Below are positions 47,357 through 55,630 of a stretch of 64,000 bases of DNA, one piece after another; the first letter of the stretch is position 1; each line of letters opens with the position of its first letter. Under the pieces are notes generated by a model. The model was not told the DNA's origin. It worked only from the letters and a program-made list of their open reading frames with translations, and did not search any database. The stretch spans positions 3,558,001 through 3,622,000 of the forward strand of contig NZ_CP095376.1 in the NCBI RefSeq assembly GCF_023008405.1, given 5' to 3'. The stretch comes from Amycolatopsis sp. FBCC-B4732 (GTDB lineage: Bacteria; Actinomycetota; Actinomycetes; Mycobacteriales; Pseudonocardiaceae). A program made the translations under genes and the position numbers.

Positions 47357-47965
47357 GTGAGCGTCGAACCCGTCCCGCTGCGGCACCTCGGTGTCGTCCA
47401 CGACCGCGACGCCGTCGACCTGCACGCGGCGGAACGAGCGGTCGCCGATCTGCTGCGGGCACTCGGCAAGGACCCGACGTCGGAGCACCTGGGCGACACC
47501 CCGCGCCGGGTCGCCCACGCCTACGCGGAGATGCTGCGGCCCCGCGACTTCCAGCTGACGACCTTCCCCAACGACGAGGGCTACGACGAGCTGGTGCTGG
47601 CGAAGAGCATCCCGGTGCAGTCGCTGTGCGAGCACCACATGCTGCCCTTCCGTGGCGTCGCGCACGTCGGCTACCTCCCCGGCGACCGGATCCTCGGCCT
47701 GTCGAAGCTCGCCCGCGTCGTCGAGCTGTTCGCGCGCGACCTGCAGGTGCAGGAGCGGCTGACCAAGCAGGTCGCGGACTGGCTGCAGGAGCACCTCTCG
47801 CCGAAGGGCGTCGGCGTGGTGATCGAGGCCGAGCACCTGTGCATGTCGCTGCGCGGGGTCCGGGCGACCGGCGCGCTCACCGTCACGTCGTCGCTGCACG
47901 GCCTGCTGCGCGAGGAACCCAAGACGCGCCAGGAGTTCTTCGCGCTGACCGGGGTGAGCGCATGA
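47357..47965 (+). CDS. folE: GTP cyclohydrolase I
   Basis: 202 residues; converts GTP to 7,8-dihydroneopterin triphosphate, first step of folate/pterin synthesis. The Zn-site motif SLCEHHMLPF and the later EAEHLCMSLRGV supply the three ligands and active-site residues; TPRRVAHAYAEML is the family N-terminal helix. GTG start with perfect AAGGAGG. The gene is coupled by 4 bp to a ferredoxin reductase rather than to folate genes, suggesting an accessory folE under the Cys-containing regulator, perhaps for stress or metal limitation (inference). Confidence 0.96.
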   Translation: MSVEPVPLRHLGVVHDRDAVDLHAAERAVADLLRALGKDPTSEHLGDTPRRVAHAYAEMLRPRDFQLTTFPNDEGYDELVLAKSIPVQSLCEHHMLPFRGVAHVGYLPGDRILGLSKLARVVELFARDLQVQERLTKQVADWLQEHLSPKGVGVVIEAEHLCMSLRGVRATGALTVTSSLHGLLREEPKTRQEFFALTGVSA

Positions 47966-49173
47966 CCGACACCTTCGTCGTGATCGGCGCCGGGCTGACC
48001 GGCGCGAAGGCCGTGGAAAGCCTGCGCGCGGAAGGGTTCGCGGGCCGGATCGTGCTCGTCGGCGCGGAACCGGACCTGCCCTACGAGCGGCCGCCGCTGT
48101 CGAAGGGCTACCTGCTCGGCCAGGACGACCGCGCGTCGGTGTTCGTCCACGACGAGAAGTGGTACGCCGAGCAGGACGTCGAGGTGCGGACCGGACAGCG
48201 GGCCACGGCGCTCGACCGCGCCGCCCACGAGGTCGAGCTGGCCGGCGGCGAGCGCCTCGGCTACACGAAACTGCTGCTGGCCACCGGATCCTCGCCGCGA
48301 CGGCTGCGGGTGCCCGGCAACGACCTGGCCGGCGTCCACTACCTGCGCCGGCTGTCCCACGCCGACCAGCTGCGCTCGGCGCTCTCGGCGGGCGGCCGGG
48401 TCGTCGTGGCCGGCGCGGGCTGGATCGGCCTGGAGACCGCCGCGGCGGCGCGCACCTACGGCTGCGAAGTGACCATCGTGGAGCCCGGTCCCTCGCCGCT
48501 GCACGCCGCGCTCGGCCCGGAACTGGGCGGGTTCTTCGCGGACCTGCACCGCACCCACGGCGTCGAGCTGCGCCTCGGCACCGGCGTGACCGGGTTCGCC
48601 GGCGACGACGCGGTTTCGGCGGTGCTGACCGACGACGGCGAGATCCCGGCCGACGTGGTCGTCGTGGGCATCGGCGCGCGGCCGGAGACGCAGCTCGCGG
48701 AAGAAGCGGGCCTGACCGTCGACGACGGCGTCCGCGTGGACGCGGCCCTGCGCACCGAAGACCCGGACGTCTACGCGGCGGGCGACGTCGCGAGCGCGTG
48801 GCACCCGCACTACGGGCGGGCGATCCGCGTCGAACACTGGGCGGCGGCCACGAACGGCGGCCCCGCGGCGGCGCGCTCGATGCTCGGCCAGGCGGTCGAA
48901 TACGCCGAGCTGCCCTACTTCTTCTCGGACCAGTACGACGCGGGCCTGGAGTTCACCGGCTGGTTCCCGCCGGGCGGCTACGACCGGGTCGTGCGCCGCG
49001 GCGACGCCGAGGCGTTCCACGCGTTCTGGCTGGCCGGGGACCGGGTGGTCGCGGGCCTGCACGTCAACCGCTGGGACGAGGGCCTCGACGCGGTGCGCGA
49101 GCTGATCCTCAGCGGCCGCGCGGTCGACCCGGACCGGCTCGCCGATCCCGGCCGGCCACTCGGCTCGCACTGA
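47962..49173 (+). CDS. FAD/NAD(P)-dependent ferredoxin reductase
   Basis: 403 residues. FAD-binding VIGAGLTGAKAVESLRAEGF at the N-terminus, YERPPLSKGYL typical of oxygenase-coupled ferredoxin reductases, NAD-binding VVAGAGWIGLETAAAARTYG at ~150, and VYAAGDVASAWHPHYGR. The C-terminal dimer domain reads FFSDQYDAGLEFTGW. It passes electrons from NAD(P)H to a ferredoxin, often serving P450s; no ferredoxin or P450 is adjacent. ATG overlaps the folE stop by 4 bp. Confidence 0.95.
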   Translation: MTDTFVVIGAGLTGAKAVESLRAEGFAGRIVLVGAEPDLPYERPPLSKGYLLGQDDRASVFVHDEKWYAEQDVEVRTGQRATALDRAAHEVELAGGERLGYTKLLLATGSSPRRLRVPGNDLAGVHYLRRLSHADQLRSALSAGGRVVVAGAGWIGLETAAAARTYGCEVTIVEPGPSPLHAALGPELGGFFADLHRTHGVELRLGTGVTGFAGDDAVSAVLTDDGEIPADVVVVGIGARPETQLAEEAGLTVDDGVRVDAALRTEDPDVYAAGDVASAWHPHYGRAIRVEHWAAATNGGPAAARSMLGQAVEYAELPYFFSDQYDAGLEFTGWFPPGGYDRVVRRGDAEAFHAFWLAGDRVVAGLHVNRWDEGLDAVRELILSGRAVDPDRLADPGRPLGSH

Positions 49174-49175
49174 CG

Positions 49176-49209
49176 GAGCGGGGGCCGGGGTGGACTCCGG
49201 CCCCCGCTC
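49176..49209. terminator. Bidirectional terminator after the ferredoxin reductase gene
   Basis: GAGCGGGGGCCGG (49176-49188) pairs perfectly with CCGGCCCCCGCTC (49197-49209) across an 8-nt loop, between two convergent stops. Confidence 0.85.
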
Positions 49210-49213
49210 GACG

Positions 49214-49648
49214 TCAGTCCGCGCGCCGGTGCCGGCCGCGGCGGGCGCCGGTGAGCGCCCGCACCCGCAGCACCAGATCCCCGCGGCGGGCCTTCCGCGC
49301 GTACTCGAGCAGCGCCTCGACCTGTTCCTGCGGCAGCCAGCCCTGATCCGCCCCGGCTTCCAGCCGCAGCAGGTGGGTCACCAGCTCCCGCGAGTCCTCG
49401 TCGTTTTCCCCGGCCAGCTCGGCGAACCTGCGGGCCGACTCGACCTCGCCGTCGCACCACGCCGTCATCGCCAGCAGCGTCGCCGTGGCCGTCATGATGT
49501 CGCCGCGGTGGACGCCACCTTCCGCCGCCAAGTGCTCCGCCAGCTGGAAACTGCGCGTGCCGACGCCGCCGGCCCCTTCCCGGCGCACCGCTTGCGCGAG
49601 TGCCCGGATCTGCTGCGTGACGTAGTCCCCGCTCGACAACCCCGACAT
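49214..49648 (-). CDS. Uncharacterised cytoplasmic protein
   Basis: 144 residues, helical, no signal or membrane span. Features: a central TATATLLAMTAWCDGEVESA and a basic end (RRGRHRRAD). GGAGGGGAC precedes the ATG at 49646-49648. It lies between the folE operon terminator and the two-component genes. No family recognised. Confidence 0.8.
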   Translation of the reverse strand: MSGLSSGDYVTQQIRALAQAVRREGAGGVGTRSFQLAEHLAAEGGVHRGDIMTATATLLAMTAWCDGEVESARRFAELAGENDEDSRELVTHLLRLEAGADQGWLPQEQVEALLEYARKARRGDLVLRVRALTGARRGRHRRAD

Positions 49649-49759
49649 GCCGTCCCCTCCACCGCGCACGCCGATCCGTGCGTCCCCCGACAGGTGTACC
49701 GCATCGGCGGCTGGATACGTCGAACGCCCCACCGGGTTGCGGCCGATCGGTCCCCGGAT

Positions 49760-50419
49760 TCAGCCCGATCGGTCCGGGCCGGCGCGCCGCTGGGACATGT
49801 AGACGGCCGCGGACGTGCGCCGTTCGACGCCGAGTTTGTGCAGCACCGACGAAACGTAGTTCTTCACCGTCTTCTCGGCCAGGAACAGCCGCTCCGCGAT
49901 CTGGCGGTTGGTCAGGCCCTCGGCGACCAGGTCGAGCACCCGGCGTTCCTGCGGGCTCAGCTGCTCGTAGCGCGGGTCGGCGGTGGCGACGTTCTCCCCG
50001 CGCAGCTTGTTCATCACCGACGCGGTGAGCGTGGCGTCCAGCAGCGAGCCGCCGCTGGCGACCGTGCGGACGGCGTCGATCAGGGACCGGCCGGACACCT
50101 GCTTGAGCATGTAGCCCGCCGCGCCCGCCATGATCGCGCCGAACAGCGCGTCGTCGTCCGAATAGGACGTCAGCATCAGGCACGCCGGCGGCGGTTCCAC
50201 AGTGGACCGGATCTCGCGGCACACCTCGACGCCCTGCCCGTCCGGCAGCCGGACGTCGAGGATCGCGACGTCCGGGCGCGCCTGCGGGATCCGCACCAGC
50301 GCCTCGGCCGCCGTCCCCGCCTCGCCGACCACTTCGATGTCGGGTTCGGCCTCGAAGACGGTCTTCAGCCCGGTCCGGACCAGCTCGTGGTCGTCGAGCA
50401 GGAACACCGCGATCGTCAT
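49760..50419 (-). CDS. NarL/DosR-type response regulator
   Basis: 219 residues. Receiver domain with acidic pair LLDDHE, phospho-acceptor Asp55 (AILDVRLP), LTSYS and MLKQ (conserved Lys). LuxR-type HTH at ~150-210: LSPQERRVLDLVAEGLTNRQ, AEKTVKNYVSSVLHKLG. The AEKTVKNY signature is shared with DosR/DevR. Its ATG overlaps the kinase stop by 4 bp, so the pair is translationally coupled. Likely targets include the nearby PPOX gene (see box at 52532). Confidence 0.94.
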   Translation of the reverse strand: MTIAVFLLDDHELVRTGLKTVFEAEPDIEVVGEAGTAAEALVRIPQARPDVAILDVRLPDGQGVEVCREIRSTVEPPPACLMLTSYSDDDALFGAIMAGAAGYMLKQVSGRSLIDAVRTVASGGSLLDATLTASVMNKLRGENVATADPRYEQLSPQERRVLDLVAEGLTNRQIAERLFLAEKTVKNYVSSVLHKLGVERRTSAAVYMSQRRAGPDRSG

Positions 50420-51933
50420 CGTCCACTCCCCTGCTCGCCGGCCCTGGCCGGCAGTTCGGCGGTCCATTCCAGCCGGGCGCCGCCGTCTTCGGCGGCCACC
50501 AGCACGCACGTCCCGCCCCAGCGGGCGGCCCGCGCGGCCAGGTTGCCGAGCCCGCTGACCCGGTCGCGGTCCGGCGGCGGGCCCGTTCCGTCGTCGCGCA
50601 CGACCAGGGTCAGCCGCCGGCCCAGGCCGTCGACGGTCACGTCGACCGACGACGACGTCGCCCCGGCGTGCCGCGCGACGTTCGTCAGCGCTTCGCGCAG
50701 CGACGCGATCAGGTCCGAGCGGACGGCGTCCGGCACCGCTGCGTCGAGCGGCCCGTCGAACCCGACGCGCGGCTCGAACCCCAGCGTGTCGCGGGCGTCC
50801 ACGGCCACCCGCAGCAGCTCCGCGCGGAGGCTGCCGTGCGCCTGCGCGGGTGCCTGCAGCGAAAAGATGCTGTTGCGGATCTCGCGGATGGTGCCGTCGA
50901 GGTCCTGGGCGAACCCGGCCACGCGCGCGGCGACCGCCGGGTCGGCGATCAGCCTGCTCACGCCCTCCAGGCCCAGCCCGGTCGCGAAGAGCCGCTGGAT
51001 GACCAGGTCGTGCAGGTCGCGGGCGATCCGGTCGCGGTCTTCGAACACCGCCAGCTGCTGGCGCGCTTCCTGCGCGCGGGAGAACTCGACGGCGAGGGCG
51101 GCGTGCCCGGCGAAGGTCTCGGCCAGCTGGACGTCGGAGTCGGTGAACGGCGACTTGTCGCGGAACTTCGCGACCACCAGCACCCCGAGGGTGTCCTCGC
51201 CGACGAGCAGCGGCACCGAGATGGCCGAGTCGAGGTCCTTGATCATCGCCGGCATCGGCCCGGCGCGGTCGCGCTGCTCCTCCTGGACGCGCTCGCCGTA
51301 GTCGCGCACGACGACCGGGCGGCGGGTCGCGAACGCGACGCCGGTGGCGGTGCCTTCGGTGGGGACGGTCAGCCCGGTGAGCCGGTCGGCGTCGTCGCCC
51401 GGGGGCTCGACGACGTCGAAGATCAGCTGCCCCGGCCCGGCCGGGCGGGCGATCGCACCCGCCGTGCCGCCGGCGACGATGCGGGCGCGTTCGGCGATCA
51501 GCCGGAGCGTGGCGTTCAAGTTCTGCGACGCGAGCAGCGCGCCGGTGACGTCGTAAGAGGCTTCGAGCCAGCGTTCGCGGCGGCGCATCTGGTCGACGAG
51601 CAGGGCCTTTTCCACGGCCATCCCGGTCGCCGCGGTGAGCGCGCCCAGCACTTCCCGTTCCCGCCGGGAGAACCCGCCGCCGGGGCCGGGTTCGATGACG
51701 AGGGTCCCGTAGACCTGCGGCCCGGCGCGGACCGGCACCTCGACCGCGCCGGCACCGGGCTCGCCGCCGTAGCGGGCGACACCGTTTTCGGGCAGCTCCA
51801 GCCGGCCGCGCGGGGCGCCGACCAGCTCGCACGTCGTCGCGACCGCGCGTTCCAGCAGCGACGGCAGCTCCAGCTCGCGGGCGATGCCGCCCACGGCCGC
51901 GAGGATCGCCGGCATGCTGATCTCGTCCGTCAC
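50416..51933 (-). CDS. GAF-domain sensor histidine kinase, DosS/DevS-like
   Basis: 505 residues from a GTG at 51933 (ATG at 51915 also possible). Two GAF-like domains (~15-125, ~145-285) are followed by HisKA_3 (DRIARDLHDLVIQRLFATG, phospho-His near 308) and a HATPase (LREALTNVARHAGA, VRDDGTG, GLGNLAARAARWGG). The architecture is that of DosS/DosT kinases, which bind haem in GAF1 to sense O2, NO or CO; whether haem is bound here is not readable. No membrane spans. Confidence 0.93.
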   Translation of the reverse strand: MTDEISMPAILAAVGGIARELELPSLLERAVATTCELVGAPRGRLELPENGVARYGGEPGAGAVEVPVRAGPQVYGTLVIEPGPGGGFSRREREVLGALTAATGMAVEKALLVDQMRRRERWLEASYDVTGALLASQNLNATLRLIAERARIVAGGTAGAIARPAGPGQLIFDVVEPPGDDADRLTGLTVPTEGTATGVAFATRRPVVVRDYGERVQEEQRDRAGPMPAMIKDLDSAISVPLLVGEDTLGVLVVAKFRDKSPFTDSDVQLAETFAGHAALAVEFSRAQEARQQLAVFEDRDRIARDLHDLVIQRLFATGLGLEGVSRLIADPAVAARVAGFAQDLDGTIREIRNSIFSLQAPAQAHGSLRAELLRVAVDARDTLGFEPRVGFDGPLDAAVPDAVRSDLIASLREALTNVARHAGATSSSVDVTVDGLGRRLTLVVRDDGTGPPPDRDRVSGLGNLAARAARWGGTCVLVAAEDGGARLEWTAELPARAGEQGSGR

Positions 51934-52064
51934 TTCCCGTCGACCCCGCAGGCTCCGCCCGAATCCCGGGCCACTCCCGGGCCGTCAAGGGTGCCACAGA
52001 AGACTGCCCGCGTCGGCCCAATCCGGTTCGTCCATCCGGTGGGTCGATCGGCGGAGCCGGTTCG

Positions 52065-52463
52065 TTACTGGGCGTGGCAGGCGAGGCGGTGACCGCTGAT
52101 CGACTCGGCCGGGACGCGCAGGAAGCGGTGGCCCGGCGGCACCGGGCAGGGGCACGGGCAGGCGATGTCGACCGCGCCGGACTCGGCGGCCCGCCCGAGC
52201 AGGCTGACGTACCAGCCGGCGCCGAGGTCGTCGGCGTATTCGTCGGCTTCGAACGCGACGACGGCGTCGCGCGCACCCGCGTAGAGGGGACTGGCCGCCG
52301 GGACGGCGAACACCACGGCGTCCTCGACGACCGTGAAGCGGACCGGGCGGACCGCCGGCATCGCCCGGTGGGTGAAGATCACCCGCCCGAGGCTCGCCGT
52401 CCGCAGCAGCGCCAGGCATTGCTGCCGGTCCAGCAAGAGCCCGAAGCCCACGTCGTCCACCAT
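52065..52463 (-). CDS. Pyridoxamine-5'-phosphate-oxidase-like flavin-binding protein
   Basis: 132 residues of the PPOX split-barrel type (LLRTASLGRVIFTHRAMPAV; VRFTVVEDAVVFAVPAASPL; AVVAFEADEYADDLGAGWYVSLLG-type core). Such proteins bind FMN or F420 and often belong to hypoxia/dormancy regulons. Unusual is a CPCPCP run near residue 100, in place of the usual loop. A GGGCC-N4-GGCCC palindrome lies 69 bp upstream. No coupling to neighbours. Confidence 0.85.
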   Translation of the reverse strand: MVDDVGFGLLLDRQQCLALLRTASLGRVIFTHRAMPAVRPVRFTVVEDAVVFAVPAASPLYAGARDAVVAFEADEYADDLGAGWYVSLLGRAAESGAVDIACPCPCPVPPGHRFLRVPAESISGHRLACHAQ

Positions 52464-52531
52464 CGCGTCCCTGTGTTTCTCCTGTGAATAACCCGGTCAC
52501 CAGCGTGATCGGTGGCCCGGGCGCCCCGATA

Positions 52532-52545
52532 GGGCCGTTCGGCCC
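52532..52545. promoter_or_regulatory. Candidate DosR/DevR box upstream of the PPOX gene
   Basis: GGGCCGTTCGGCCC, a perfect 5-bp inverted repeat with 4-bp centre, resembling the G-rich half-sites of DosR/DevR boxes. It is 69 bp upstream of the PPOX start and about 0.6 kb from the DosS/DosR-like genes. In a GC-rich genome a 10-base palindrome can arise by chance. Confidence 0.45.
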
Positions 52546-52701
52546 GCCCACCGCCGCGGGCGCGCGGACACACACCGCGGTCCCGCGCACCAGGGCCGGA
52601 AGACCCGGGCCGCAGCGGCCGGCCGGCCGGTGTGGCGACCACGCGGAGTGACTTAGCGTCGTGATCATCCGTGACGGCGAGTGTGGGAAAGGATGAGGCC
52701 G

Positions 52702-53316
52702 ATGTCGCCGCACTCCGCCGAGGGCGCGTCCGCTCCCCCGGCGACGTTCACCCTGGACCCGGACCTCGTCCGGTCGGCGATCCGCGGCGACCGCGCCGCG
52801 GTGGCCGGGCTGCTGCACACCTTGCGGCCGCTGGTGTTCCGCTACTGCCTGGGCCGGCTCCGCACCTGGCAGGACGGCTCGTCGGACGCCGAGGACTGCG
52901 CGCAGGACGTGCTGCTGGCGATCGTCAACGCGCTGCCCGGCTACCGCTACGCGGCCGACGGCTTCCTGGCGTTCGTCTTCGGCATCGCGTCGCACAAGGT
53001 GTCGGACTTCCACCGCCGCCGGGCGCGCGACCGCACGAGCCCGGTCGCCGAGCCGCCCGCCGACCGCTGGACCGGCGGCGACCCGACCGGCGAAGAGGTC
53101 CAGCGCTCGGCGGCGCTCGACCGGTCGTCCGGCCTGCTCGACACGCTCCCGCCGCGGCAGCGCGAAATCCTGGTGCTGCGGATCATCCTCGGGATGACCG
53201 CGGAGGAGACGGCCGCCGCGGTCGGCCTCGCCAGCGCGGGCGCGGTCCGCGTCGCCCAGCACCGGGCGCTGGCCACCCTGCGGCGCGGCCTGCTCGCGCA
53301 GAAGCACGCCTCGTGA
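52702..53316 (+). CDS. RNA polymerase sigma-70 factor, SigD/ShbA-like
   Basis: 204 residues. Region 2 reads FRYCLGRLRTW, DAEDCAQDVLLAIVNALPGY and FLAFVFGIASHKVSDFHRRR; region 4 reads LPPRQREILVLRIILGMTAE and VRVAQHRALATLRRGL, closely like mycobacterial SigD and streptomycete ShbA, which control principal sigma or stationary-phase genes. No anti-sigma gene is adjacent. The ATG at 52702 has AAGGATGAGG; ATG 52693 and GTG 52681 are alternatives. Confidence 0.92.
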   Translation: MSPHSAEGASAPPATFTLDPDLVRSAIRGDRAAVAGLLHTLRPLVFRYCLGRLRTWQDGSSDAEDCAQDVLLAIVNALPGYRYAADGFLAFVFGIASHKVSDFHRRRARDRTSPVAEPPADRWTGGDPTGEEVQRSAALDRSSGLLDTLPPRQREILVLRIILGMTAEETAAAVGLASAGAVRVAQHRALATLRRGLLAQKHAS

Positions 53317-53341
53317 GGGCCGCGGGTGCGATCATCCCGGG

Positions 53342-53857
53342 GTGCCCCCGCTGCTGATCGCCGTCGGCGGCCTGCCCGCGACCGGCAAGACCACCGTCGC
53401 CGCGGAGCTGGCCCGCCGCACCGGTTTCGCGTTCCTGCGCGTCGACACGATCGAACAGGCCATCGTCCGTTCGTCACCGCTCGCGCAGCCGCTCGGGCCG
53501 GTCGGCTACGTCGTCGCCCAGGACGTCGCGGCCGACCTGCTCCGCACCGGCGTGAGCGTGATCGCCGAGTGCGTGAACCCGCTCGCGGTGACCCGCGACG
53601 CGTGGCGCGCGGCCGGGCTCCGGGCCGGCGCCCGGGTGCTCGAAGCCGAGATCGTCTGCTCCGATCCCGCGGAACACCGGCGCCGCGCGGAAACCCGCGA
53701 CGTCGGCATCGCGGACCTGGTTCCACCGACGTGGCAGCAGATCGTGAACCGCGAGTACGAGCCGTGGACGCGCGAGCGCCTCGTCGTCGACACCGCGCGG
53801 CTGCCGGTCGGCGAGGCGGTGGCGGTCATCGAATCGGCTGCGCTGCCGCGTCGTTGA
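53342..53857 (+). CDS. P-loop kinase-like ATPase
   Basis: 171 residues. Walker A GGLPATGKTTVAAELARRTG at the N-terminus, RVDTIEQAI and VIAECVNPLAVTRDAW (Walker-B-like), and RRRAETRD, the lid of small kinases. Resembles AAA_33/chloramphenicol- or adenylylsulfate-kinase-like proteins; the substrate is unknown. It begins 25 bp after the sigma factor gene and its 3' end overlaps the convergent MFS gene's tail by 32 bp. Confidence 0.85.
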   Translation: MPPLLIAVGGLPATGKTTVAAELARRTGFAFLRVDTIEQAIVRSSPLAQPLGPVGYVVAQDVAADLLRTGVSVIAECVNPLAVTRDAWRAAGLRAGARVLEAEIVCSDPAEHRRRAETRDVGIADLVPPTWQQIVNREYEPWTRERLVVDTARLPVGEAVAVIESAALPRR

Positions 53858-55217
53858 CGTTCTCCAGGCGGCGGCCCGTGGTGCGCGGGCCGAAGACCGC
53901 GATGTCCACCGCGACCACCACCAGCGCCCCCGCGACGACCGGGAACAGCGTGGTCGGGCCGTGCGAGCTCAGCAGCGGGACCAGGACGAACGGCATCGCG
54001 CCGCTGGCCAGGCGCGAGAGCGAGTACGTGCCGCTGGACGCCGTGGAACGCAGCGCCGTCGGGAAGATTTCGGCCTGGTAGATGTGGAACGCGTTCGAGA
54101 AGAGGTTGCTGGTCGCGGTCTAGAGGAAGCCGAAGATCAGGATCAGCGCCATCGAACCCGCGTAGCCGAACGCGATGCCGAACACCGCCATCGCCAGCAC
54201 CGAACCGATCACGAGGAACTTGCGCTCGACGCGTTCCACGATCGGCAGGGAAAGCGCGGAGCCGACCGGGTAGCCGAGGTAGGTCAGCGCGGCGAACAGC
54301 AGCGACTGCGAAACGGCGTACCCCTTGGCCGCGAGGACGAGCGGGACCAGCGTGCCGAAGCCGTAGTAGCCGAGGGTCTGCAGGATGTGGAAGACGACCA
54401 TCATCCACGTCCGCCGCCGCAGGGCGGGGGCGAAGAGCTCGCGCACGGGTGCGGCGACGCGCTTGCGGGTGACGCCGCGCGGCGGGGCCGGGGTGCCGGC
54501 GATGGCCCCGCGCGCTTCGGCCTCCATACCGGCGACCAGGTGCTCGGCCTCCTCGGTGCGGCCGACGGAGTCCAGCCAGCGCGGCGATTCGGGCAGGCCG
54601 CGGCGCAGCAGGAAGACCGCGGCGGCGCCGAGCGCGCCGATCACGAACAGCCAGCGCCAGCCGGCGATGCCGAAGACCTCGTGGTCGGTCAGGCCGCGGG
54701 CGAGGAAGCCGACGACCGGGAAGCCGCAGAAGGCGAGCGTGTAGGCCCAGGCGATGAAGCGGCCGCGCTTGCGGGCGGGCAGCAGGTCGGTCAGGTAGGT
54801 GTCGGCCAGCGGTGGCTCCGCGCCGAGGCCGATACCCGCGAAGAACCGCGTGACCAGCAGCATGAGCGCGCTGCCGCTGAACGCGCCGAGCAGCGAGAAG
54901 ACCGAGTAGAGCCCGAGGTTCACGAGGAACGCCCCGCGCCGACCGAACCGGTCGGCGAGCCGGCCGAGCAGGAGCGCCCCGAAGAACATGCCGACGAACG
55001 TCGAGGCGAGCAACGGCGGCAGGTCGGCCTTGGTCAGGGCGAACTCTTCGACGAGCACCGAGCTGAGCACCCCGGTCAGGAAGACCTCGTAGAAGTCGAA
55101 GAACAGCCCGAGCCCGACGGCGACGGTGGCCCGCCGATGGGTGCGGGTGATGGGCAGCCGGTCGAGCCGGCCCGCGATCGTGCCGGTGTCCGGCGCCGCG
55201 TCGGGGAGGTGGGCCAT
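53826..55217 (-). pseudogene. MFS transporter interrupted by an in-frame TAG
   Basis: A 464-codon frame from ATG 55217 (RBS AAGGAGACGACGG) to TGA 53826, broken by TAG at 54120-54122 after codon 365. Before it: ten membrane spans with GLADRFGRR-type LGRLADRFGRRGAFL and GIGLGAEPPLADTYL, a sugar/aromatic-acid-porter layout. After it the same frame continues with family-like sequence: TATSNLFSNAFHIYQAEIFP, TALRSTAS, SGTYSLSRLASGAMPF, then a last span. The preserved downstream frame implies a recent nonsense mutation, stop readthrough or a sequencing error (one base from TAC Tyr or CAG Gln). If truncated, it lacks the last two spans. Confidence 0.82.
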
Positions 55218-55391
55218 CCGTCGTCTCCTTTGACTTCGCCACTATGTGGTTGTCGAACCCATAATGTGACGGGCCGGGTGATGGAGTCAAGGACTCACGG
55301 GACGGGGACAGGATGGGTCAGGTGGCACCGGATCGCAGGTCGGGGCGTGGATCCGAACAAGAGGGGACCGACCGGGAATCTCGCCGCCCCG

Positions 55392-55449
55392 CATGTCATG
55401 AACGGGTCGTTCACCTCGCCGGACGACATGAACGAGTCGTTCATGACAT
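55392..55449. repeat. Two adjacent TGAACG-family palindromic repeats
   Basis: A copy with core TGAACGGGTCGTTCA (55399-55413) flanked by CACCTCGCCGG, the inverse of the CCGGCGAGGTG flank seen at 31.5 kb, and a second copy with core TGAACGAGTCGTTCA (55429-55443) between GACA and TGACATC. They lie in the 413-bp gap upstream of the MFS gene, which otherwise shows no gene. Confidence 0.78.
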
Positions 55450-55569
55450 CGCGGCCGGAGGTCCCGAAAGTCGCACGGCCGGGCCACTCCGCCGCCGGTG
55501 ATCCGCTCGCCCCACGGCGGCACAACTTTGCCGACCACACCGACGCGTCTTTGCCGGAGCCCCGGCATC

Positions 55570-55604
55570 CGGCGAGGTGAACGACTCGTTCATGACGTTG
55601 CGGA
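55570..55604 (+). repeat. TGAACG-family palindromic repeat with CCGGCGAGG flank
   Basis: CCGGCGAGG followed by core TGAACGACTCGTTCA and TGACG; lies 26 bp after the IclR gene's stop (minus strand), intergenic like all other copies. Confidence 0.78.
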
Positions 55605-55630
55605 CCGCGGGACCAAATCCCGCAGCCCGC

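Noticed and set aside
54120..54122. TAG as pyrrolysine or programmed recoding
   Set aside because: No pyrrolysine system is visible and actinomycete MFS genes are not known to use it; mutation or base error is simpler.
55218..55630. Small open frames in the repeat-containing gap
   Set aside because: They run through the palindromic repeats in several frames, have no ribosome-binding site and no recognisable motifs.
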